Assembly (NCBI RefSeq): GCF_037975245.1
Contig: NC_092577.1
Location: 10,449,513-10,513,512 of the forward strand
Origin: Apostichopus japonicus
Taxonomy: Eukaryota; Echinodermata; Holothuroidea; Aspidochirotida; Stichopodidae
Reading direction: 5' to 3'
DNA: 64,000 nucleotides
A program made the position numbers and the translations under genes. Positions within the stretch are counted from its first letter, which is position 1. Every line of letters starts with the position of its first letter. This document shows, piece by piece, positions 1-11,442 of this stretch. A model generated the notes under the pieces. The model made no database searches. It was given only the letters and a program-made list of their open reading frames with translations, and was not told the DNA's origin.

Positions 1-1828
1 AATTTTCCATTGTAGAAATTGCCTCACCTCTGGCAGTGTCATTGCCAGCATTAAAAGCAAGATAAAATTGATTGTCATCAGCATAACCCTCACAGTTAGG
101 AAGGTGCTTAAGCAAAACATGATACAATTGGGATAAGTATGTAATAAAAAGTATGGGGCCAGTACAGCTTCCCTGGGGAACACCGTGCTTCAAAAAGAAG
201 TCTTTAGAAAATGTACCATTTACAAGAACTTTTTGACGCCTATTACATAAATAACTTTGAAACCACTGAAACACCAGGCCTTTGATATTTATACGATTAC
301 CCAGAGTATTGAAAAGAGTATCATAATGAACGGTATCAAAGGCTGCAGACAAATCAAGCATAATGAGAAGAGTTACCATTCCAGCGTCCATGTTTTTCAT
401 GATATCGGAATGTACCCTAAGCAAAGTGGTCTCAGTACTGTGATGCTTCCGATAGGCAGAGTTGTTTACTGGCAGGAGATTATTTTTTAATAAATGACAC
501 TCAAATTGATCCATAACAGCGCTTTCCACCAGTTTGGACAGGTAAGCCAAATTACTCACGGGTCGATAATTCTTAAATTCAAGTGAAAGTCCTTGTTTCT
601 TTAAAATGGGAATGACAACAGCACACCTCCAACACTCGGGGAAAACTCCATTTTCCATAGACAAATTGATGATTTTTGTTATCACAGGTAGTAAAATATC
701 AATACATTCTTTAACAATTTTAGATGGAACAGGATCAAGTATGCAATGTTTATTTGCAGACTTATTAATCAGCTTAAGAACCTCCTCAGATGATAACTTG
801 GTAAAGTGTGAAAAATCTGGGATTACTTCACGTGAATCAACTCTGACTAAATCAGACGGCAACAGATTTTCCTTTGTACAAGTGTCGCGAATATCTGAAG
901 TAATTCGGTCAACTTTTTGCTGGAAGTAATCGCCGAAACCATTAGCCAGACTCTTGTTGTCAATGCTTGGAGGAAACAGACTGGAATCATTTTTAGCAAT
1001 TAATTTGTTGATGAGGCAAAGTAGCTTTCTTTGGTCACCACCACAATCCTGTATTTTACTGGTGTAATATTCCTTCTTCACACTCTCACATGCATTGGTG
1101 AATTGGTTTCTCGCTTTTTTGAAAGAAATGTAATCATCATGAGAACGTGAATTTAGCCACCTTTTCTCAAGTTGGCGACGATGTCTCCTAAGAACGTTTA
1201 GAGATGATGTAAACCAGGGTCTTGAGGGCTTAACTGTGATGAGTTTTGTTCTAACAGGTGCGTGTTTATCCAGAAGTGAGATTAGCGTACCGTTGTAACA
1301 ATCAATAAGTGACTGTAAATCATTTTGATTGTCATTGTGTAAAGCAGAGTTAACCAGGTCCTCTTTGAATTTATCCATGTTAATACTGTTTATGCACCTA
1401 AACTTGATCAATTTGCGTTCAAAATCAACAGGAATTAGTTTGACATTCGCGTGTATGAAGCAATGGTCAGAGATGAAATGGTCAGCATGGACTGTGGCCA
1501 CATCAAGGCTGCCATCTTTCAGATAGTCATAAGCAGTGGGATTAAGTCGCTGAACCGGAGAAACGGAACAATAGGTGTTTAGCCGAAAAAGTTCTTTAGC
1601 TGTGTACTGTATAATGGTAGAGTAGTTACTATGACAACACATAGTGCTAGGGTAACAATTTTCAAAAACAGCAGATAACGATAAAAGCATGCAAGACAGC
1701 AAATTCAGCATAATCTGGACAGTTCCGCGAGACACAGAATCCGATAGAAAAAGATGTCTCCAAAAATATATGCAAAAACAAAACAAAATGTCAAACGAGA
1801 CAACCACAGGTAAATCAGTAATATAAAG
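1..1828 (-). CDS. Non-LTR retrotransposon (LINE) polyprotein, partial
   Basis: An unbroken minus-strand frame runs from a stop at 1831-1829 to the left edge, so the C-terminus lies outside the window. It reads the end of an AP-type endonuclease (SDH motif at 1471-1463), a linker with the block PWFTSSL near 1210, then reverse transcriptase: DPVPS near 735, LDLSAAFDT near 350, GVPQGSCTGP near 175 and the catalytic YADD at 85-74. These blocks are typical of the Jockey/CR1/L2 group. Most of the endonuclease (normally over 200 residues) is missing, so the copy is 5'-truncated; where LINE sequence starts between 1480 and 1830 is unclear. The first ATG is at 1711. Over 600 codons without a stop imply recent insertion, but a 5'-truncated copy cannot make a full protein. 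Clade assignment is by motif recall only. Confidence 0.88.
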
Positions 1829-4263
1829 TTATCCACAGCTTAAAAGTTTGATTAAAATTCGAATCGTAAAAGAGACAAAATGGAGCAAAATCATAGAGCA
1901 AAAGTAGGATGCAGCCTCACACGGCGCAACGTTGCTCATCCAATACAAATTGTATAATTACACTACTAGTAACAGAACTTTGCTATTGGCAGCATAAATT
2001 CATCACATCTGCTTTATGATTTACAGTATGTATAGTGTCAAGTCTGCAAGGATTCAAGAATGGTTCATTTACTAAACAAACCTAAACTAGTGATGTGCAA
2101 TATTTCTATTTTTGTTTTAATTATTTCTATGTTAGTAGTATACACCTGCAGTATTATAACTTATCTACTAATACCTTACATACACTAAATGTCATAATGT
2201 TACAATGTAATATATATGTCATTATGTTACAATGGCAATGTCCCATTGATTTGTTTATGTTGTCCTTGATTTTCCGATTAAACAACGACGATAGCAAACT
2301 ATCATGTTTTGCATGCATCAATTTGTGAACAGTATCCTTCACTAATTCAACAAAGGAACATGCAGAGCTAGTGTAGCTTCTTTCTGAGAAGGCTTCTGAG
2401 TTTTGACTTCTATGTGGAAAACTTACTAATATCACTTTACACTACAGTAACCAGGAAATGAGGTAGCCGCTACCGTATTTTTGAGTTACTACCAAGTTTG
2501 GGGTATTAAGCAATACACTATTTTGGGATAGAAAGAGTTTAAATTTATGCCTACATTTTTTTCTTTGCAAGTGAAGAATCATCTACAGCTAAAGTGGCTA
2601 TGCGGATTGACAAGCAAGTGTAAAACCCTAGCCTATGCATATTAGACTTTAAAAAGTAAAGAGAACCCAATGCCTCACTAACTTAATTCATCTTGGAGTT
2701 GCTCAGCAGATTCGAGGTTATTTCACCATTTAAGAACCCATGCTCACACAAAAAAAAAAGGACAAAAATGAAATGGCTACGCAAATTAGTAGTCTATAAG
2801 TATAACTGAGAATGACCATGCAGGCAGATATGCAATAAATTTTTAAGTTGTCAGACTAATTTATTTGTTGCAAGGAACTCTATAATTGTGCTGGTAAACT
2901 AAAGTAGGAAATGAAAACATTTACTTTATTGAGTATAGGCCCCTGTTGCTCACGTACCACACTGCATACTAGACTGACAGTTACAAAATAAGTACGCGCA
3001 GACGCTTGATCAAAAAATGCTCTTGACAGGAATAACCACCAAATCGAGGTAGGCCCTCCATGGTGCATCATTGTATAAATCTGGGTATTGAGCTAGGCTA
3101 CAGTAGTTCTACTTTTGCTCCGCTCATTAGAAGTTGCATTTGTTCCCAGTTTTATTTTCTTGTGGGGAGATCTCCCTAACAATCCATGTCCATATTACAC
3201 TGATGTAGGCTAAGGCCTATTAATATTTGCAAAGCTACCGAATCATTAACCAAACACATATGATAGCGCAAACTTCCATACTGATAATGCTTACTAGGCG
3301 AATAAAAGTAGAACAGCATAAATAACACTTCAAAAAATTTTCGACCTAGGCTACAGTAAGTACAACAGCCTGCACTGCAGTAGCATGGACACGGCAAAGT
3401 TCGGACACCTAAGCCTTAAAACACCCCAAAACTATATCTCATGGTATAAATCACCTGAACTAAACTTGATATGGTTGGATCATTTTGGAGAGAAAATAAC
3501 TGTAGCTTCTCAGCTTTTCGTGCAATTGGCTCTTGCTGTAGGTTGTCATGGTGAAATCGTGTATCTCTTAGGGGTGTCTGAACCTCGCAGTGTTCCAAAC
3601 TTCGCAATATTGATAATACTACTACAGTACTAGCCTATGCCTCTCGGTGTATTCGTTGCCTTACTTTGTCGGCCTAGCTACTCCTAAGTAGGCCTAGCAT
3701 CGATCTATTGAAAAAATATAACAAGTAAGCCTAGAGTAGACCAAGCACTTCGGCCGGTAAGCGGTATACTGTAGCCTTAATAGTAAATATATAATGTTAG
3801 TCGTTAGCATAATTTGCTGCCTACCTTCTCGTATGATCTGCCAGTAAATGCTCCGCGAAGGTAGCATTGGTTATTTTTTCGATCCCCGATCTCTGTTCCA
3901 GTAGATCGTTTTGGAGGCCCAGTCCACGTAGCACCAGCTCAAGTGCACTTTTCATGCCTGCAATTCTCTGTCCCTCTTTCGCTCACTGCTTTTGGCATCG
4001 GGACCCACAATAAAGTAACCTGTGCTTTCCACATAAACAGCGGCGGCGACCGCAATATACAAGTTACGTGTGTTATGCTAACACTGAATGAAACTGTGCT
4101 ATACTTTACGTATATTTACATACAGGATTTACACTGTACAGTGGCAGTGTATTACATATACCATATCACGTGACCAAGTCAGAAAGTGGAGTAACGGTGT
4201 ACCAGCGAAACCTATAAAATTGGACCGTCCACTAAAAAATTTCTAGCTGAGAGAATGACTTTA
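1829..4263. other. Intergenic, no recognisable gene
   Basis: About 2.4 kb of AT-rich sequence between the LINE and the inverted repeat. The short open frames here have no family motif and no consistent codon pattern. I see no tRNA, no splice-flanked exon I would defend and no long repeat. Confidence 0.5.
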
Positions 4264-5035
4264 TTAAAGTTTTATTTCAATGGGGATAAAATTTGCAAAG
4301 TGGTCATGTCTTTGGGACCACTTATGACGCGATTTGACCCCTACCCGACGTCTGAATAAGTTTCGTATGTATCTACCCCTGGCGTACAAGAGCCTTTTTG
4401 GTGCGGGGGGGGGGGTCTTTGTTCATCTTCTAAATCTTTAGGTTTAGAAATTTATCTATAAGGCCCAGTTCATGAACTAGCTCCCTCTTATCTATTAGAA
4501 ATTCGTCTTCTGTCGTAAGCTCGAAGTGCAAATAAAGACGTTTCTTTTGAATCAAGCTTGTTCTTAACATGTATTTCATATAATTGTTCATGATTTTGCA
4601 ACGCGCTTTAGATTTTTGGTTCCAAGAGTTGCATTTTAGCGCTATAGAAATATATGATTATAAGTATTATTATATTTCTTATAAATATTCACATCATTGT
4701 CGATACTACCAGCAGAATTGTGTATGCATTTTGATGATCGGTTGAATTACAGCAACATGAGAGCACTACCAGGGCCATATTTCATAAAGATTACTTACGA
4801 ATCTTCTTAAACAATTCTTCGTAAGTCACCTAAGAAGTTTGAACTTGAAATAGTGCGTATCTTACGAACGATTAATTTTCTAAAGTCACGAACGATTATT
4901 TAAGAATTTATAAAAAGTTAGTTTCTTTTATAACTTTGAAAGAGGCTGAACGGTGACCTTTGACCTGCAGCGCCAACTTTGTCTGAAACTTTTTCTTGTA
5001 AACGCGCATTCTTGTTCACAAAAGGAAAAACGAAA

Positions 5036-5044
5036 ATGGTAAGT
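5036..5044 (+). promoter_or_regulatory. Candidate ATG-only first exon and splice donor in Harbinger copy 1
   Basis: An ATG at 5036-5038 is followed at once by GTAAGT, a consensus donor. Harbinger copy 2 has the same arrangement (ATG then GTGAGT at 40578-40586), where a Myb-like exon follows downstream. This suggests the Myb-like gene of the family starts with an exon whose coding part is only the start codon. No Myb exon is recognisable in this copy. Confidence 0.45.
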
Positions 5045-5898
5045 AAATGACTAAAGCTTTCCATCTTTGCAGTTTTTTATCCAAAATAATGAAATACCCA
5101 ATAAAACTGTTCACGGGTAGTTTTGTTCTTATTAAATACCATCAAAAAAAGTGTTTTTCTAGAGCAGAAAGCTGTACTAAAACTGCTCGAGTGAAGCATC
5201 CACACGGTCATTCTGTGTAGACTCTGCCTACTGTAGTGATACTGTTAGACTATGTCTACTGTAGTGTTTAGGGCTACATATTAATTATAATAGAGGCTAC
5301 GTATATAGTGGTTGTACTTACGGTAACAAATAGGCTAGGCCTAATGTTAGTTAGGCTTGGGCCTAAGTAATGCTGCGCACCACTGACGAAATGAATACCG
5401 TAATCACGACTTGACAGTTGACACTAGTGATCTCTAAATTAGTCTTAGAGTGGAAATGTTCAAACCACCTCGACTTCACAACGAGACAAAATAGAGGATG
5501 TGTGAATCGTAATTACATATAGGCCCTATGCTAACTCAGTAACTGTTGTTAAAGTTGACTAGGCCTAATGAGGTAACCAATGTTGGACGATCAGTTTAGT
5601 AAAAAAAGGAACAGGCGGGACACCCAAGTTACCCTATCAAGGACCCTATAGGAGAGGGAAAAAAATTGAAGACATAAACACTCAGAACCAATTACAATGC
5701 TTAAAGTGCTTGTCCAAAGCATTCTTAAACCCATTCACACTAATTGCAAGTACTACTTTCTGAGGCAAACTGTTTGAACAAAAAGTTTGAACAATTTGGC
5801 TAGACTAGGCCGATTAGTTAGCATCCGTAAGTTGGGCTAAGCTATTCTTTTACTGTTTATATATATATTTAATTTTTTTTGTACCCATGTTTTGTTGT

Positions 5899-5967
5899 TG
5901 GAGATCTTAGCTCCCCTGTCGGAGATCTTAGCCCCCTGTATCGGAGACCTTAGCCCCTGTGTCGGGA
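5899..5967 (+). repeat. Three-copy 21-22 bp tandem repeat
   Basis: Three consecutive degenerate units of the form GGAGAYCTTAGCYCCCTGT lie just upstream of the pogo-like exon. A related inverted stretch (GGGGAGCCCCGACAGGGG) lies at about 6976-6993, so these may be parts of the ends of the nested element. Confidence 0.5.
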
Positions 5968-6058
5968 AATCATGGCGCCACCCCAGTTTTAACAATAACA
6001 TAGATATTTGAGGAACAAAAATGTGTGGAACTTAGAATGTTGTTGTCTTTTTATTCAG

Positions 6059-6770
6059 GAGCACAATGGTTTGAGGACTTTCTGAAGAGAAACCTGATTG
6101 TAGTGGAGAGAGTTGGGGAGACTCTGGGAAAAGAAAGAGCTATGTTTACAGTCGAGCGACTAGAAAAATGGTTTGGAGACTATAAGGTGTACATCAGTTC
6201 CGAGGCGGTGGAAAACTGGGAAGACATTCTTAATGATGGTAGTCGCATTTTCAACTGTGACAATAGTGGGTTTCCACTGGCAGGAAGCATGGAGAAGTGT
6301 TGGCCCCAAGAGAGACAAAGAACATCTACCAGTTGAGCAACACGGACAAAAGGCGAATCACCGTCCTGGCCTGTATGAACGCTACAGGGTTTTCTTGGAG
6401 CCTATGTTAATCTTCCCGAACAGCCGCTTCCGTTACGACCCCCTGTAGGGTGCTCCAGAGGAATGGTGCTTAGGACAATCCTCGAACGGCTGGATTAACA
6501 CAGAAGTTTTTTACGAATGGATCACCAATTTGTATTGACCGAGTGTTAAGAGAAAGAACTTCACCTTCCCTATCATCCTGCTAGTTGAAGGGCATAGCTC
6601 TCACATCACCCACGAGACTGCAAACTTCTTTGCAGAAAACAAATCATCCTATATTGCCTGCCCATTCATCGCATGGACTTCAGCCGTGCGATCTGAGTCT
6701 CTTCAGAAGTATAATAACTGTAATAACTCAAGCATTCCACTTTGCCACATTCTACATTTATTTGAGTCTT
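6059..6770 (+). pseudogene. pogo/Tigger-type DDE transposase remnant
   Basis: A splice acceptor (T-rich tract, then CAG at 6056-6058) precedes a frame starting GAQWFEDFLKRN. Following in three frames are IFNCDNSGFPL (first catalytic D), LAPRETKNIYQL, ITVLACMNATG, YDPL, INTEVFYEWI, LLVEGHSSHIT and SHGLQPCDLSLF (third D). This order is the DDE_1 superfamily nuclease of pogo, Tigger, Jerky and CENP-B-like transposases. At least two frameshifts (near 6300 and 6690) and in-frame stops (near 6447 and 6538) break it. The second catalytic position reads E (VEGH) where D is usual. The DNA-binding N-terminus is not found. It lies inside Harbinger copy 1, so it is probably a nested insertion of another superfamily; its exact ends are unclear. 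Confidence 0.8.
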
Positions 6771-7029
6771 ATATGGGACGAGAGAAATTGCCCTTTAATA
6801 TCTTTTGCCGTGAATGCTACTGTAAAAGTCAGTTCATATTCATTATAATTGAACAATTTTACAATTCACTTTAAAATTTCTATTCCAGTATCGTACATAA
6901 ATTTGTAATATTCTTGCCAAATAAAAATGTAGAAAATAATAGATTTCCTTAATCTGACAGGGGCGGCGAGTGTAGGGGAGCCCCGACAGGGGAAAAAAGT
7001 TTATATATAAATGTTTATATATCTTCATG

Positions 7030-7990
7030 TAGGGAAATCTATCTATATAGAGGGCGAAGCCCACGAAAACATCTTTGTATATTTTTTAGAGGGGTCCCCA
7101 ACGTTTTTGAAAAATCGTCGTTCGGAATTTCTAAATTTTCCAACTAGGACTATTCGTATGTTCCTGTGGATAACCTAAGTATTTGAAAGTTTCAGTTAAT
7201 TGGGCGAAAATCGTCTATTTTTACCTCGTTTCACTTGTCAACTTAAATAAATTGTCTTGCGATTCTTATACTCCACCAAACGAAACTTGGTATGATTTTG
7301 AAGATAGAATTAAACTGTTTGCCAGCTTCAGTTCTGCGTTTCGTGTATTATTTTTGTTATTGGGGGGGGGGGGGGGGGGTCGACCATATTCGCTAGCTTA
7401 AAATGAGTTATATATACAAAGTCAATGCAAGCCATTCTGGGAAAACCCCTACTATTAGATCCCTCCCTAGGACAGCATCACAAATAACCCTAAACCTCCT
7501 GCTGTCAAAAAAATCTAGATACGCCACGGTATTTTTTTGTAGTTCATGCGGATAAGTTATAATTAGTTGCGTAAATAGCTACGAGTAAGTTTTCGAAGGG
7601 AAGGTAATGGGCACAAATTTATCAACAAAACCGCAAATGTACCGACCATAGGCGTACGAGGTGGGGGTGTCTGCCCCCCCCAATTCTGAAGACCTAAGAC
7701 ACGGGCAAAAAATCTGTGCAAATTAGGGCAAACGATAGCACCATTTTGCATATAATCCCCCATATATAAACCAAAATTTTCAAAGGGGAGGGGATACCCC
7801 CTTAGACCCCTCCCACAGGAAGTCCGGCAACAGTTCGACTTTCCGTCAAGAACAGCTCTGCCTCCTCCCCCAACCTTGCAGCAACTAGTTCTACCCTCCC
7901 TCCCACCCCAGTCAGAAATGAACTTTTTTATAGTTACCCCCATTATAGTAGCTGTGATTGCCATAACATCATCACCCCACCCCTATTATA
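7030..7990. other. Internal Harbinger filler, G-tract and C-rich sequence
   Basis: Between the pogo relic and the HARBI1 relic there is no recognisable coding sequence. A run of about 18 G at 7363-7380 and C-rich stretches (7671-7680, 7795-7815, 7860-7910) create long but meaningless open frames on the minus strand. Confidence 0.5.
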
Positions 7991-7992
7991 GC

Positions 7993-8298
7993 CTATCCTA
8001 TGTTAAGTAGGGCATATGCGTAAAGTAATATCAGCTTGAAGCATAACAATGATAACCGGTACTTCGAATGCATCTGTCGGTCTGTCCATTGATCTAGTGG
8101 GTTGGTTCTGTCCCTAAATACCCTTTCCCTTCGTAGAGTTCGTTGCTTTTCTCTTTCTAGCAGCCCAAAAGCCATACACATAGCCATCATTGGCATACAC
8201 ATTAAACACCTATATAGGCAATGATGTGTTTTGATTGAAATTTCCCGCCTAATTGACATGTGACACTTAAGAACATACTTAAGAATGATCCTGATCAT
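7993..8298 (-). pseudogene. HARBI1-type transposase, N-terminal relic
   Basis: This 101-codon minus-strand frame contains REKQRTLRRERVFRDRTNPL, then DQWTDRQMHSKYRLS. This is the N-terminal signature of HARBI1-like nucleases (RERVFRDRxNPLDxxxDxxxxxRYRxS). The helix-turn-helix and catalytic parts that should follow at lower coordinates are absent, so only the start survives. It lies about 170 bp inside the right end of Harbinger copy 1, matching the position and strand of HARBI1 in copy 2. Confidence 0.8.
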
Positions 8299-8842
8299 TC
8301 TTAAAGTTAAGAACGATTTCAGGACAAAGATAAGAATTCTTCTTAAGTTGCTTTATGAAATAGAAGATAAGAATGTTCTTAACGTTAAGAACAATTACAG
8401 ACTTAAGAATGATTATTCTTCTTAAGTCCAAGATAAGAAGGTTCTTAACTTTTATGAAATAGGGCCCTGATGTAATCAAACACTTGTTTGATATCACTTT
8501 ACATTGATGTAGTCGTTGTCAGTGACTACGGTTGTAACATATCATATACAGTCACCATATGAATTCACCAAATCTGATATTGAAGGAGGTAACTGGAGAT
8601 CTACCAGTGTGCGTACATACAAAAACAAAGAATTGATTTACATGCTATGGTCTACAGGAATCTCAGGTAATTGGAGACGTACCCTGACGTACCGTACAAG
8701 TACAATATGGCAGACAAACACGCGCATCAAGACCAACAGACGACAATTCCCTATGTATAACCATAGATGTGAACGAGACCGCGCAGCTTCTAATAGCAAC
8801 ATACGACACTGGCGGCTGTATACGTATGGCCTAGAATGGTGA

Positions 8843-10239
8843 CGTAGATAATGAAAACCAATCAACGTAAAAGAAAAATAGCCAATAAGATAACGCTCGT
8901 TATTCTCAATTACAGAAGTCTGCCATAGAGGTCAGATAGGTCATCTTCCTGTCAGTCAACTATACACTTAGAAACCTAAATCAAACATGAACACTCACCA
9001 ACATCATCTTTAGAAATTCACTGATTTACTGTTATATCACTGTTAAACTGTTACACTGTTGAAATCTTACACTGTTATATCACTGTTAAAATGACAACTT
9101 TCGACGTACACAAAATGGTATTTTAATTGTTACAAATTGATACGTTATAGTTTATATTTAATTAAAGTCTCAACCTGTTAGCTGATGAATTTCGGAAAAC
9201 AAACTTTCGAATTAGATTCAATGTTTCTTATAATAATTGCACTCTGACCAGGTGCGTTTAACGGAGAAAAGCTGTCGCAATCGAATGAAAGGAATTGATT
9301 TCTGTTGCTCTGGTGGCGCGAACGATTACCGTAAATCACTGCGACCGCCCATGTCTGCCTCTTGTGTATTCATCTATCAGCTGTTCATAAATAGAATAGT
9401 CTAAGCATGTGGCCCGATCAAGAGTTTAATGCTGGCCTATTCGTATCGTCTACTTTTTACTATTTCACGGAGGAAACGTCTTTAATCACTGTTTTATACA
9501 TTGCAATGGAAGGAAATGACATTATTTCGCAAGCTACATCGTAAAGACCGAGAGAAAGACACCTTTCAGAGAAGGGACCTAAGACATGAAAGTGAAAGTA
9601 AGCCTACGCCTAACTGCAGCCTAACTGTAAACAAAACACATAGATTTGATTGGTGCATGATCTGTCGGTCGGGGGTTGCAAATTTTGATTAAAGTTTGGA
9701 GAATCTACGTACTTGTTAAAAATTCTGGCGAACTTTATTCAGCTCAAAATTGTTAACGACGGATAACTCAATAAAAAATTATGAATATTGATTATAAAGA
9801 AAAGTTTCATAGAAAGGTGTTATTTTCACTGAGCTTTTAGTGCAATAAACTGGAAAGGTCGAACTTTAAATTTGACAAACAAGTACTGAGACTTTAATAC
9901 ATCATTTAACTTTGACTTTTAATTATACGTTACGTTTTGTTCCACGAAACGAATGTCCGCGTATGATCTTCCTCTGGAGTACCACGAACGGTCAAAAGAG
10001 ATGCGCAGAGAAAATACAAAAGAAGAGGGACAATGAAAACAGAGCTATCACTTAACATGATATTAAATACTCCTTTTTGTTAATTAAGAAATATTAATAA
10101 TTCGAGAAAATACATTCGAAAGTTTGAAACAGAAATACTGTAAACCAGGTGTAGGTTGCAGTTAATATGATGAAGGTCAAGCCTCTTATATATTTAAGGG
10201 AACGTACAAGGTATTATGTCAATATGTCAATAACACAGT
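8843..10239. other. Inverted-repeat arm sequence without genes
   Basis: This stretch pairs with about 32130-33510 of the right arm. Both copies contain a short degenerate array of ACTGTTATATCACTGTTA-like units (9030-9090; 33280-33340). I see no reading frame shared by the two copies, so I infer it is non-coding. Confidence 0.6.
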
Positions 10240-10480
10240 GGAGTGTTAACTCAGTGGTTAACCCCGGTGCCTTTCAATCATAAGGTCTCGAGTTCCGGTC
10301 ACTCCAAGTTTAATGTATGTCGTCCAGTTACAAAGTTGTTGACAATTGACAATTCATAATCATGGACATTAAATATGAATCTAAGAGACTTCGGTCAGCT
10401 TGCGGCTTTGATAAGCCAATATGGCTTCTTCGCGAGTTCCTGCTTGCAAGAGGATCTAAAATACATACAAACGGACAATT
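10240..10480 (+). repeat. tRNA-derived SINE, left-arm copy
   Basis: The head GGAGTGTTAACTCAGTGG carries an A-box-like motif, and GGTCTCGAGTTCCGG about 45 bp on carries a B-box-like motif, as in RNA polymerase III promoters. The body has CTTCGGTCAGCTTGCGGCTT and GCGAGTTCCTGCTTGCAAG. It ends in a short AAATACATACAAAC remnant where other copies have long TACA or TGTC arrays. The same insertion is in the right arm (31900-32125, minus), so it predates the inverted duplication. Confidence 0.8.
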
Positions 10481-10954
10481 TGACAACAATTTATGAATAA
10501 GGAAGTATAATAACGTTGAAAGCAACCGCATGTCGCCTGAATCAAAATATTTAGGGCGCTCATTTGTTTTCAAGTGTGTGTTTGTAACGTTTGGGATCGG
10601 TTACTTTAATTAGTCTTCCTAGACTTTGGGAGGCTTCCTAAGGCGAATATCGTTCATCCTTGTGTAGCGTTTCCCGAGTTTACAGTGAAATTGTAGATAG
10701 AAACTTTATTGTCCATTTCAGAAAAGAGAAAACGGAAATTATTTCCCGTCGATAATAAACAAAAAACAGTAGTGAATACAAACCATACAATAAACAAACT
10801 ATTTGTGAACAACTACGAGAATAAAACTAAATAAGCAGAACCAGAACAGTAACAGAGGCAGCACAGAGGGCTGCAAGTGACAGATCACACACTTGGGCCA
10901 AATCGCTTTGCACACGAGTTAAACGGAGTTAAACGGAGTTGCACACGAGTTAAG

Positions 10955-11180
10955 GCGGAGTGTATAGCCTAGTGGTTAGCGCCGGCGTCTCCCAGTCATG
11001 AGATCCCCGGTTCGATTCCCCGCCGACAGCAATGTGTGTCGTCTGGCAAGGGTGTTGTTCAATAACAACTTCCCGACATGGACGTTAAATGGATGTGTGC
11101 CGAGAGATTGGCTTCGGTCAGCTTGCGAGTCTACAAGCCTCCATGGCTTCTTTCGCGAGTTCCTGCTTGCGGGAAGATCA
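10955..11180 (+). repeat. tRNA-derived SINE within the LINE
   Basis: The head GCGGAGTGTATAGCCTAGTGG, a clover-like middle and GGTTCGATTCCCCGCC carry A- and B-box-like promoter motifs. The body shares GGCTTCGGTCAGCTTGCGAG and CGCGAGTTCCTGCTTGCGGG with the SINE at 10240. It is followed directly by the TACA microsatellite, which looks like its expanded tail. It sits in the 3' part of the LINE and is absent from the right arm, so it came after the LINE. Confidence 0.8.
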
Positions 11181-11442
11181 CATATACATACATGCATACA
11201 TACATACATACATACATACATACATACATACATACATACATACATACATACATACATACATACATACATACATACATACATACATACATACATACATACA
11301 TACATACATACATACATACATACATACATACATACATACATACATACATACATACATACATACATACATACATACATACATACATACATACATACATACA
11401 TACATACATACATACATACATACATACATACATACATACAAA
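11181..11442. repeat. (TACA)n microsatellite, about 260 bp
   Basis: Nearly pure tetranucleotide array with few interruptions, grown from the SINE tail. It creates long false open frames of repeated YIHT, MYVC and similar on both strands. Confidence 0.98.

Larger units (their letters stand above)
4773..8466. mobile_element. Harbinger-type DNA transposon, copy 1 (decayed, composite)
   Basis: The 3694-bp insert has terminal inverted repeats beginning GGCCATATTTCATAAAG and, from the other end, GGCCCTATTTCATAAAAG. Subterminal regions are full of short TTCTTAAG/CTTAAGAA palindromes. It is flanked by CAG (4770-4772) and CTG (8467-8469). The right arm of the inverted repeat has the empty site, a single CTG at 34374-34376 (CAG on this strand). 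Three-base CWG targets are known for animal Harbinger elements. A HARBI1 N-terminal relic lies near its right end on the minus strand, while the rest of HARBI1 is gone and a pogo-like transposase lies in the middle. Non-functional. Confidence 0.82.
4690..8842 (+). pseudogene. TRIM-family C-terminal pseudogene, split by Harbinger copy 1
   Basis: Two pieces, 4690-4772 and 8470-8842, translate to relics of the C-terminal propeller-type region of the TRIM genes at 44755-46800 and 56159-58354. Recognisable blocks are DDRLNYSNMRALP against DGQLNYCHTTTLP, YEFTKSDIEGGNW against YEFTKPDLDEADW, IYMLWSTGISG against IYMLWRAEISG, TAQLLIATYDTGG against TAEKLLIATSQMG, and the final YTYGLE. Several stops and frame changes (for example an extra T near 4731, and stops after 8495) show it is dead. 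Harbinger copy 1 lies exactly between the LP and DV codons. No RING, B-box or coiled-coil sequence remains in this arm. Confidence 0.82.

Noticed and set aside
7563-7964. 133-codon minus frame as a host gene
   Set aside because: Lies in G/C-run-rich filler inside Harbinger copy 1; composition is Gly/Pro runs with no motif.
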